Assembly (NCBI GenBank): GCA_003254885.1
Contig: QANT01001368.1
Location: 1-32,261, forward strand
Direction: 5' to 3'
DNA: 32,261 bases
Source: Purshia tridentata
Taxonomy: Eukaryota; Streptophyta; Magnoliopsida; Rosales; Rosaceae
The position numbers and the translations under genes were made by a program. The notes under the pieces were generated by a model. That model was not told where the DNA came from and made no database searches. It saw only the letters and a program-made list of their open reading frames with translations. This document shows, one piece after another, positions 10,818-19,750 of this stretch. How positions within the stretch are numbered: position 1 is the first letter of the stretch; every line of letters begins with the position of its first letter.

Positions 10818-11247
10818 GTTAAAATTAAGGGTACAAATGTAAAATTAAGCTATTAAAACAAATTAAAAATAAAAATAAAAACACTCCACCACCTTATTAG
10901 GTGGAGAGGGTAGGGAGTTATAAAGTTTTTAAATTTTTTAAAAATAATTAGCTAAAAAATAAATAATACTAAACAATTTAAAAAATATTTAATTAAAAAG
11001 CTTTATTTGCATGTGAGTTAGCATTAGCGCGTGTTAAAATTAAGGGTACAAATGTAAAATTAAGCTATTAAAACAAATTAAGAAATAAAAATAAAAACAC
11101 TTCACCACCTTATTAGGTGGAGAGGGTAGGGAGTTATAAAGTTTTTAAATTTTTTAAAAATAATTAGCTAAAAAATAAATAATACTAAACAATTAAAAAA
11201 ATATTTAATTAAAAAGCTTTATTTGCATGTGAGTTAGCATTAGCGCG
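10818..11247. repeat. Near-perfect 215-bp tandem duplication
   Basis: Copies at 10818-11032 and 11033-11247 both run from GTTAAAATTAAGGGTAC to GTTAGCATTAGCGCGT. Only a few bases differ (for example CTCCACC against TTCACC, and small A-run changes), so the duplication is young. Copy 1 contains a stem CTCCACC / GGTGGAG (10884-10890 with 10900-10906). No coding content is seen. Confidence 0.9.
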
Positions 11248-11289
11248 TGTTAAAATTATGGTTTAACTATATAATTAAAACAAACAAAA

Positions 11290-12240
11290 AACACTAATGG
11301 TGCGTTTGAATTTAAAATTACTAAGGAATTCACAAATGACGAAATTTAAAATGATGTGATTTAAAATTCTAAAATATGTAAATTCTCTTATTTGGCTAAC
11401 ATATAAACATAGTGGAATTTAAATACAAACTCATAGTGATTTTTTTTTAATTCCATCAATTATAAATAAGTGATGATGGATGGTGGTAACAAGAAGGATG
11501 ATGTTTGTGGTGAGTTGATGATATTGGTAGGGGTGATGATCCATGGGCGGTGAATGAAATGGTGGTTGTGGCAGCGGTGGCAATTGTGGTGACAATGGCG
11601 GTGGTGGCGATGGTGGTGGTGGTGGAAGTAGTGTGGTGGTAGTGATGGCAGTGGTGGATGCTGCGCCAGTGGTGACCAGTGGTGGCGATGATGGTGGTAA
11701 ATGGTGGTGGTGGTGGTGGTGGTGACAGCGGTGATATCGACGATGGTGGTGGTGGAGAGGCAGAGGTTGTGGTGGTGGTGGCCATGGTGATGGTGGTGTG
11801 GCAATGGTAGCGTGGTGGTGGTGATGGCAGTGGTGGATGTGGCATTGGTGGTGACTGGTGCCGGGGCGGCAACGGGGTGAGGGTGGAGATGGCAGTGGTG
11901 GTGGCGGCAGTGGTGACATCGATGATGGTGGTGGTGGAGGGGTGATATGGTGGCAGTTGTGGAGGTTGTGGTGGTGGTGGTGGCAGCGGTGGTGGTGGTG
12001 GTAACGATGGTAGTGGTGGTGGTGGTGGTGGTGGTGGTGGTGGCGGCGGCGGCGGCGTGATAGTGGTATTATGATTAGTTGGTAAGGTGATATATGACTT
12101 ATTTTTATTTTATAAAAATTAGAATTTGTAAATGACATCAATTGAAATAGAAATTAAAGTTGGAATTTATAACACTCAAATACCAAGTTTTTTTTCCACA
12201 TAAAATTTACAAAATTCTATGTTTATGAACTCAAACAAAA
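11290..12240. repeat. GTG-rich minisatellite inside MITE-like AT-rich flanks
   Basis: Positions 11466-12060 are dominated by GTG, GGT and GAT triplets, with sub-blocks that recur (for example GGCAGTGGTGGATG at about 11648 and 11825). The minus strand yields open frames of up to 236 codons rich in His, Pro and Thr, open only because CAC/CCA/ACC triplets contain no stops. The flanks (11300-11465 and 12070-12240) are AT-rich and loosely inverted: one side has GCGTTTGAATTTAAAATT and the other ends in ATAAACATAGAATTTTGT when reverse-complemented. This suggests a MITE into which the triplet repeat expanded. The MITE part is tentative. Confidence 0.55.
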
Positions 12241-12336
12241 AAGAGAAAATTATCAAAATACCCGTTTTGGACTTTCCAATGCCTATTTAAACCAGTTTTT
12301 GAATTGTAATTCCAGCCGGTCCAATTACCTTTTTTC

Positions 12337-13340
12337 TTGACCATTTATTTTTTCCACCAGCCCACTTTTTTTTTTCTCTATTTGTCTCCGTCTCTCTCTC
12401 ACTGCCTTTTTCATTTCTCTCATTTCTCTTTTTGTCTTTCTCACTCTCTCACCGTAACTCTATCTGCCTCTGCAGCGTCAACTCTGGCAGGCTCTAGCAA
12501 GAGTAGTTGCACAGCCGCTGAGAGTCTTCGATCCGGTGGAAACAACGGAAAACCAAGTCATTTCTCTCATCTCTTGCTCTGTCTTTTTTGGGGTTTGGTG
12601 CAGATCTTAGGGGCATTTGTCTCAATCATAGATTTTTTGATCACTCAGAAGCCCTTAGGACGAACACACACCTATTCACAACCATCCCAACAGCCACAAA
12701 ACTTGAACTAAAGGTCAATGCCTTCAGTTCCTCAACAGAAGAGTGTCAACTGTGTGTTGCCCCAAAACTCAAGCATTTTAACTCTATTTTTGTTCCCCAA
12801 CAACGAAAATGAGAGAAAGGAATTATGGCGAGGAGGGTTTTGTTAGGAGTCCAAAAGAGAAACCCATTAGGCCTAACAAGAAGAAGCTGCTGAAGAAAGT
12901 CATAGACTATCTCATCTCTGACTCTTACATGTTTTCTCTAATCTCTCTCCCACCTTCTGGTTTTAGCTCACCCATGAAGTCACAAGCTTTTGTTACAAGT
13001 TTACATTTTTCTTTTTTTAACTCCTTTAAGTTCTGTGTTTCTCTTACAATTTTATAGTTTTTACATCTTTTTAGCATATTTATGTTGATGGGTTCTGTAG
13101 ATTTGACTCAATAAAGTAGTTTTTATGGCTTAGGAGTGGAAGGGAGCAGCCCATTAAAGAAAACAAGAGGTTGCTCAAGAAGGTTGGGGACTATCTCAAG
13201 TCTGACTCTTACGTGTATGTCTCCATCTAAATTAATCAGTAGCCCTTCTAAAGGTACTATTTCTCCTACTTTTTTCGTTTTCAATTTAGTTTGCAGCATC
13301 ATATTCTTGCAATTCTATATGGGTCTTTTGAATTGTTAGT
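12337..13340 (+). pseudogene. Gene-like fragment with two copies of a DYLxSDSY coding segment
   Basis: A CT-rich leader-like stretch (12370-12460) precedes two related coding-like segments on the plus strand. The first, in a frame from ATG 12809, reads PIRPNKKKLLKKVIDYLISDSYMF (about residues 20-43). The second, near 13134-13218 in another frame, reads PIKENKRLLKKVGDYLKSDSYVY. The nucleotides are clearly alike and most differences keep the protein motif. That implies both were under coding constraint before or after duplication. I do not recognise the protein family with certainty. It may be a short host gene, a broken gene with duplicated exons, or a fragment carried by a transposon. Exon borders are not clear. 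Confidence 0.4.
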
Positions 13341-14202
13341 CCCTATGTTTGATCAATTTTAGTATATGCTTGCTCTTAACTTTTATTAATTCTCTATTAT
13401 GAAACCTTACATAGACACATTTGCTCATAATATTTACTGTCTTCGTGAAAATTGCACAATACTCATAAATAAAATATTTCAGCTTAGTTTCTCTCCCTCT
13501 GTGCTTAGGCATTGTTACCGTTATCCTTCCACATTTTGTATTTTATATTCCTTTCATACTCTTTACGGTTGAAATTATATGGCAAAAATTTGCAAGCTTT
13601 TCTTCTTTTTTGAGATGTTGTGTATGTGTTGCAGGAGGTGAGTTTGGTCCTGCTAAGAAATAAGTTGATATTAGTGCGCTCCATGAAACAAAAGTCATTT
13701 GTTTGCTGAATAGATTTATCTCAAGACAATAACAATAGGGTCATTGTTACTATCCAATAATAACAATAATGTGATTGCTACTATCAGACAATAATAATAA
13801 AGTGATTGTTGCTGCCCAACAGTAACAATAACAAATGATTGTTCTCTAATGAAAAGTGGCAATTTTTTAATTTGGTTCAAAATGTGGTTGACACTAACAA
13901 AACTATAGATATGGGGAGAAAAAAAAAAGAACAAAAAGGCCTTCATTTTTTTTGTTTTATGCTATTCTGTATGTGTTTAAATAAAAAAAATGTAAACTTT
14001 ATATAAATTATTTTATTTTTATTTTTTTTGCAAAGTATAAATTATTACTGTTAGATAATAACAAATCTCAAAATTACTGTAGCACGTGATTTTTAAAAAA
14101 TGAACTGGCTGGGAGTTGGGTTTCCGTATTTGAGCTTTTTAAACAATAATTTCATCCAAATGAACTTATAAAAAAAAAATCAACAAAAAAAATTAGAATA
14201 TA
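13340..14202. other. AT-rich spacer with imperfect CAATAATAACAATA repeats
   Basis: No gene is supported. Positions 13722-13840 hold an imperfect minisatellite in which AATAACAATA-type units alternate with GTGATTGTTACTATC-type units. The open frame across it on the minus strand reflects low complexity. The rest is AT-rich and runs up to the LTR that begins at 14203. Confidence 0.5.
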
Positions 14203-14667
14203 TGTTATAAAATAATAGAATAGAGAGAGCAGTAATTCTAAACTGAGGGTCGGAATTCCTTTCCCATTGGTCCTTTATTTATAGGCTTCAGGAATGACTC
14301 AAGATAAGCATGTGAGTCTACCCTAATTTACAAGGACTAGACTTCTACTTAATATCAAATACATTTAGATGACTAGATACATTATGGACATCCATTTATT
14401 AATTATTCATAACACTCCCCCTTGGATGTCCATTATACAATGAATATGTCTCATTAAAACCTTGCTAGTAAAAACCCTATGGGAGAAAAACTAACTAAGG
14501 GAAAAGAGTACAATATTCATAAACGGACAACACTGCCTCATTAAAACATTGCCAAGAAAAACCCAATGGGATAAAAACCTGGAAACCTTGCCAAGAAAAA
14601 CCCAATGGGATAAAAACCTAGACGAAGGAAAAAGAGTACAGTGTGTGATGATTTTCTTGAGATGACA
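14203..14667 (-). repeat. 3' LTR of the copia element
   Basis: On the minus strand the LTR begins TGTCATCTC right after a purine-rich tract (AGGGGGAG, about 14671-14678) and ends ATAACA, giving the usual TG...CA borders and about 465 bp. It contains two near-identical 39-bp tandem units (14544-14582 and 14583-14621) and a third more diverged unit around 14450-14490. The 3' border is inferred from the CA end alone, because no second LTR is available for alignment. The 5 bp next to the outer border read ATATA and could not be paired. Confidence 0.7.
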
Positions 14668-14682
14668 CGCTCCCCCTGATGA
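14668..14682 (-). other. Polypurine tract of the copia element
   Basis: On the minus strand ATCAGGGGGAGCG lies directly before the TG of the LTR and 20-30 bp after the stop codon of the RNase H frame. This is the expected position for the plus-strand priming site. Confidence 0.75.
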
Positions 14683-14699
14683 TGACATAAGTGCTTTAA

Positions 14700-17066
14700 T
14701 TATTGAAGATCTTTGAGTTGGCGCATTCCAATGTTGTGAACTAACTTCTTGAATGTAGTAGTCGGTAGAGCCTTGGTAAACAAGTCAGCAAGATTATCAC
14801 TTGAACGTATTTGTTGGACATCAATATCTCCATTTTTCTGTAGCTCATGTGTATGGAAAAATTTGGGTGAGATATGTTTAGTTCTATCTCCTTTAATATA
14901 GCCATGTTTAATCTGCGCAATACAAGCAGCGTTATCTTCAAACAATATTGTTGGGCTAATTTTAATTGAAGACAATCCACATGATTCTTGTATATATTGC
15001 ACCATGGATCTCAACCATATGCATTCACGACTTGCTTCGTGCAATGCTAATATTTCAGAATGGTTCGAAGAAGTGGCAGCAATTGTTTGCTTCACAGATC
15101 GCCATGAAATAGCAGTGTTACCATAAGTAAAAATATAACATGTCTGAGATCGAGCTTTATGTGGATCAGAAAGATAAATATAACCTGTCTGAGATCGAGC
15201 TTTATGTGGATTAGAAAGATAACCTGCATCAGCATATCCAATTAATTCTGACTTTGATCCTTTTGAATAAAACAATCCCATATCGGTTGTCCCACGAAGG
15301 TATCGCATTACATGTTTAACACCCTTCCAATGTCTCTGCGTTGGTGCAGAGCTATATCTTGCCAATAGGTTCACAGAAAAAGCAATATCAGGCCTTGTAC
15401 AATTCGCAAGATACATAAGAGCCCCTATTGCACTTAGGTATGGTGTTTCAGGACCAAGGAGATCTTCATCATCGTCTCGAGGACGGAAAGGATCACTGTG
15501 TACATCAAGTGATCGTACAACCATTGGACAATTGAGTGGATGAGCTTTATCCATATAAAAACGCTTTAAGACCTTTTCTGTATACGTTGATTGATGAATA
15601 AAGATTCCATTAGGTAAATGCTCGATCTGTAGGCCGAGACAAAACTTAGTTTTGCCGAGATTTTTCATTTCAAACTCATTCATCAAGTAATCAGCAGCAT
15701 TTGTAATTTCATTAGTAGTGCCAACAAGATTTAAATCATCTACATAAACTGCAATGATGGCAAATCCGTTTTCTGATCTTTTAATAAAAACGCATGGACA
15801 GATTTGATTATTTGTATATCCTTCTTTTAGAAGGTATTCGCTAAGGCGATTGTACCACATGCGTCCGGATTGCTTTAATCCATATAAGGATCGTTGTAGC
15901 TTTATTGAGTATAAACTATGAGGTTGCAAATTATTCACCTTAGGCAGTTTGAACCCTTCAGGGACTTTCATGTAGATGTCACTATCAAGTGAACCATATA
16001 AATAAGCAGTAACGACGTCCATAAGTCGCATATCAAGGTTTTCTGTAACTGCCAAACAAATAATGAAACGAAATGTAATTGAATCCATTACAGGAGAATA
16101 TGTCTCGTCATAGTCAATGCCAGGTTTTTGGGAGAAACCTTGTGCTACAAGTCGTGCTTTATATCTTACGATCTCATTTTTCTCATTTCGTTTTCGCACA
16201 AATACCCACTTGTAACCAACGGGTCTTACGCCTTTGGGCGTTTGAACTACAGGCCCAAAAACTTGGCGTTTTGCCAATGAATTTAGTTCTGCTTGGATTG
16301 CTTCTTTCCATTTTGGCCAATCAATTCTATGTCGACATTGTTCAACCGTTTGCGGTTCAGAATCATGAACATCATTCACAATATCGTGAGCAATCATATA
16401 AGCAAAAATATTGTCAACCACAATTTTGTTACGATCCCAACTTTCTCCATAATTCATAGAAATCTCTGTAGTTATATGTGCCTCGTCGTTGGCTATTTCC
16501 TCAATGTTTGACTGATCGGGAATCAAATTTTCATTAGTAATGCTAACATTTCTTTGTGGTTTTCTTTTTCGAGGAACGGTATCCTTTGCACCAATGGGCC
16601 TACCACGCTTCAAGCGGGGTTTGGACTCATTTGTATTTGTGGTTCCTTCAGTATGGATATCAATTCGGGCTGGAGCATTTGCAGCCGGAATATGTGACTT
16701 TGTCACTCTGTTGGTATCAACAAATTCATCTGGCAATTGGTTTGCAATGTTTTGCAAATGAATGATCTTTTGAACTTGAAGTTCACATTGATTTGTTCGA
16801 GGATCAAGATGGAAAAGGGTTGACACATTCCATGTAATTTCGCGCCGTTCATCTGGCTTTTCTCCCCCTAACGGTGGGAAATTATTTTCATCAAAATGAC
16901 AATTTACAAAACGAGCCGTAAAAACATCACCCGTTGATGGTTCAATAAATCTAATTATGGACGGAGAGTCAAAACCCACGTATATCCCAAGTCGTCTTTG
17001 AGGACCCATCTTTTTCCTTTGTGGGGGTGGGATTGGAACATAAACGGCACAACCAAATGTCCTCAA
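14700..17066 (-). pseudogene. Copia pol, C-terminal part: integrase tail, reverse transcriptase, RNase H
   Basis: A 788-codon frame stays open. It begins in the integrase C-terminal region (FGCAVYVP, GPQRRLGIYVGF). A long charged linker with a basic patch (KPRLKRGRPIG) follows. The RT starts near YKWVFVRKRN and KARLVAQGFSQ, includes DVVTAYLYGSLD, and carries YVDD at about residues 441-444 (codons 15735-15746). RNase H shows GYADAGYLSNPHKARSQTGY, SEILALHEASRECIWL and EDNAACIAQ (about residue 710). A 45-bp in-frame tandem duplication (15132-15176 and 15177-15221) doubles a 15-residue piece of RNase H. The apparent start is just the first Met after a broken integrase, so this is the open remainder of a longer polyprotein, not an independent gene. 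The relatively intact frame suggests a moderately young insertion. Confidence 0.9.
15132..15221. repeat. 45-bp in-frame tandem duplication in copia RNase H
   Basis: Both units contain TGTCTGAGATCGAGCTTTAT followed by GTGGAT and AGAAAGAT, at a spacing of 45 bp, with only a few substitutions. On the coding strand the 15 residues around PHKARSQT occur twice. The insertion lies near the first catalytic Asp of RNase H and would lengthen that loop. Confidence 0.9.
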
Positions 17067-18233
17067 ATGAGAAATGTTGGGTGGTTGTCCAAAAACAAGT
17101 TGCTTTGGTGATAATTTATCATTAGCAGTAGGTCGAATAACTGTTGAGTTTTAACAGGGCATATCTCATTTTTGGATAAGGTTTTTTTTTAACAAAGGAG
17201 ACGCTGCCGAATTTTCGGTAGGATCGGAGCGCATGTCGTGAGACGTGGCGCCCCCACAGGGTCATCTCGGGGTCAACTCCGGGGCGGTCCTGTCAATTTT
17301 GAGTATGAGTATGGGCTACAGGGTGCTCAATATCAATCCCTATTGACATGCAATACTCTATCAAAAGTATGAGATGTAAACTCAACTGCATTATCAAAAC
17401 AAATAGACTTAATAGAATAATCTAGAAGTGTGCCCTTAGTTTAATTATTTGAGCAAGAATTCTCGTGAATGCAACTGTTCTTGTAGATAATAGACACACA
17501 TATGTCCAACGAGACGAGGCATCAATTAGCACCATAAAATAACGAAAAGGTCCACATGGTGGATGGATTGGTCCACAAATGTCCCCTTGTATTCTTTGTA
17601 AAAATGTGAAGGACTCATTGACGACTTTCATTGGAGATGATCTAATAACCAATTTCCGTTTGGAGCAAGCCACATATGGGCATTCTTTAGGCAAAAGAAT
17701 ATTATGGGTTTTTAGGGGATGGCTATTTGAATGCTCAATTATCTGATGCATTATAATTGTCCCAGGGTGACTAAGTTGGTCATGCCAAAGCATAAAAGTC
17801 TTTGGATTAGCGAAACTTTTGTTAGTCATATGATATACTTCTATTGCTTGTATGATTGTATGATACAATCCAGTGGAAAAAGCAGGCAACTTTTCAAATA
17901 CAAGTTTTTTGCATGAATCAATAGAAGTGATATTCAAAAATTCAATATTATCCTCATTTATAGTTTCAAGATGATACCCATTACGACGGATATCTTTAAA
18001 ACTGAGCAGGTTTCTCTTTAATTTGCTGGAATATAATGCATCAGCAATTTGAAACTTTATTCCTTTGGGCAATAACCATCAATCAGGGTTACAAACCATG
18101 AGATTGTATTTACATTAGCTTTTGCTAATGTCAAAGTCGAGAAGTATTTTTTATCTCAAAGTATGGTATGCGTTGTTCCATTGTTTACCAAACAATCATC
18201 TTCATTATTAGACAAGTCGTTTAAATTCCCCAT
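17067..18233 (-). pseudogene. Copia pol, N-terminal part: protease and integrase (broken)
   Basis: From ATG at 18231-18233 the frame reads MGNLND, then the protease active-site region CLVNNGTTHTIL. The catalytic Asp expected before Ser/Thr-Gly or Ala is Asn here (codon 18183-18185), and a stop follows. From about 18072 the frame is open again through ADALYSSKLKRNLLSF, the GAG-pre-integrase zinc region (LWHDQLSHPG and ECPYVACSK, where the usual second-to-last Cys pattern is altered) and the integrase core (QGDICGPIHPP, VLIDASSRWTYV). It stops at 17422. A shifted frame then shows FDNAVEFTSHTF, the second integrase Asp region with a Gly-to-Val change. A GC-rich foreign block follows. The segment that should hold the catalytic Glu is missing. 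Confidence 0.85.
17150..17300. other. GC-rich foreign block replacing part of copia integrase
   Basis: Between the FDNAVEF region and the integrase tail, the sequence turns GC-rich (TGGCGCCCCCACAGGG, AACTCCGGGGCGGTCC) with no integrase similarity in any frame. It contains a small hairpin CCGAA-TT-TTCGG-type word near 17192-17204. The pol sequence on both sides is recognisable, but the roughly 70 residues normally between are gone. I read this as an insertion plus deletion or a gene-conversion patch. Origin unknown. Confidence 0.55.
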
Positions 18234-18426
18234 GCTTTTGTTTAATAAAGAAATAAATATAATAAGTATGAATTCTCAGAAAATCCAAAAGAAATTTATT
18301 AAATGCAAAATATAACTAAAATAATTCAATTATTTAAAGGAAACAAACCCTACAGCCAACTATAATAAGATAAATAGAAATCTATCTCAAAATAAAAACT
18401 AAAACATAGAATTTGAATTGAAAAAC
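18234..18426 (-). other. AT-rich spacer between copia gag and pol frames
   Basis: This stretch is non-coding on the minus strand between the gag stop and the pol ATG. It is AT-rich with no clear donor-acceptor pair and no obvious frameshift signal. It separates the two frames by about 193 bp. Confidence 0.6.
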
Positions 18427-19521
18427 TTAATCAGTAGCAATAACATCTCCTCCAATAAGGTGATCAATCCTTCCATTAGGGTCTTTAAAGAAATCTGACA
18501 TGTCTAAGTGGGATATATCCACTAGTCCATCATAATCCGCAAAATTTGCCTCTTTTTCTTTTCCTTTTACCTTTGATGCCATATAAAGATTAGCAAGATG
18601 TTTGGCAGTGCGGCAATTATGCGCCCAATGTCCTTTTATTCTACACCGATCACAGATATCATCATTTTTATTCGAAGTTCAATTAGATAAACCTTGACCT
18701 TTGTCTTATTTATCACCATCGTTATTTCTTTGACGATGGTACGGTGTAGATCAGTTATTGGAGGAACGATTATAACCATCAGGATTCCTTATATTATTTC
18801 AGTTATGACCATGATCATCAAAATCTTGATTACAGCTTTGCCTACAATTACGCCCATGATTACTTATATGAGCATTTGCATGATTGGCTTCAAGAATGGG
18901 GTTAGAGATAGCATTTGGCTCGGGAATCGGATTAGAGCCAATGCCCCGAGATTGATGATTTTTTAGCAGCAGTTCATTATTTTGTTCGGCCACTAATAGG
19001 CATACAATTAGTTCAAAATATTTTGGAACCTGCACTCATGATATTATTGTTAGAGGGCCACGTTAAAAGCAGGGAATGTTGAAAAAATTTTCTATAACAT
19101 GTGCTCTTCAATCACTTTATCCCCACAATCTTAATTGGGAGATGGTTTTGAACATTGCTGAATTGTATACATTGACTAACTTGAAATCTTGTAATCGTAA
19201 GTGCATCCAATCATGGCATGCTTTTGGAAGGATGATAGTCTTTTGATGGTCATATCTTTCCTTCAAGTTGGTCCAAAGGACAAAAGGATCTTCTTCAATG
19301 AGCTATTCATGTTTCAACCCTTCATCAAGATCGTGGCGAAGAAAGATCATAGCTTTGGCATGATCTTGCAAAGATGCTTCATTGTTCTCTTGGATTATAT
19401 CTCCAAGGCCTTTAGAGGTGAGGTGGATTTTGGCATCAAGGATCCACGAGAGGTAGTTATTGCTAGTGACATCAAGAGCCACAAACTCAAGCTTTGTGAG
19501 GTTTGAAATTGATTCGGACAC
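18427..19521 (-). pseudogene. Copia gag pseudogene (UBN2-type gag plus CCHC zinc knuckle)
   Basis: ATG at 19519-19521 starts MSESISNLTKLEFVAL, followed by NYLSWILDAKIHL and SLQDHAKAMIFLRHDL, which is the gag N terminus of many plant copia elements. After a stop the same protein continues as LWTNLKERYDHQK, then VPKYFELIVCLLVAEQNNELL and an Asn/His-rich region. The nucleic-acid-binding zinc knuckle CDRCRIKGHWAHNC (CX2CX4HX4C, codons 18613-18654) is intact. The frame ends at TAA 18427-18429. At least five stops or shifts interrupt it. The gag stop lies about 190 bp before the pol ATG, so gag and pol are separate frames here rather than one polyprotein. Confidence 0.85.
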
Positions 19522-19750
19522 TACAACATAATAATAATAGTGTATTAGGGTCCAATAAGCTTAATTTAAGCTTTGAAATATGTAATTTCATAAGAACTTT
19601 TAGTTTTAAAATCAAAAAGAACAAGAAGTCCTTGATAGCAAAGGAGGCACCTTTGGCACTCACTTAAGATTAAGGAACTTAAAACCTCTCAATCAATTGA
19701 GGATCATGGAATATTTTATCCATATCAATTTGATGATAAAGATCACATAT
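19522..19750. other. Unassigned junction between copia gag and the next remnant
   Basis: The leader, primer site and 5' LTR of the copia element should be here but cannot be recognised. No TGTTATAAAAT or GATGACA border copy and no tRNA-complementary word are visible. No gene is seen. Confidence 0.4.

Larger units (their letters stand above)
14203..19521 (-). mobile_element. Ty1/copia LTR retrotransposon, 5' LTR not recognised
   Basis: Minus-strand order is gag (19521 to 18427), protease-integrase (from 18233), reverse transcriptase and RNase H (to 14700), then a purine tract and an LTR (14667 to 14203). Integrase before RT defines copia rather than gypsy. The upstream LTR and a tRNA-complementary primer site expected beyond 19521 were not found, so the element is truncated on that side or its leader has diverged. 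The interior has several stops and a foreign segment at about 17150-17300. This is a plant retrotransposon relic and is non-autonomous as it stands. Confidence 0.9.

Noticed and set aside
11431..12141. Long His/Pro-rich frames on the minus strand as a metal-binding protein gene
   Set aside because: All three frames of this strand are open over much of the region because CAC, CCA and ACC triplets contain no stops. There is no domain, and the flanks are transposon-like.
14491..14688. A 65-codon minus-strand frame with repeated FLSHWVFLG
   Set aside because: It lies inside the LTR and simply translates the 39-bp tandem units.
16079..16765. Plus-strand frames opposite the copia pol gene
   Set aside because: They are reverse shadows of the well-supported RT/integrase frame.
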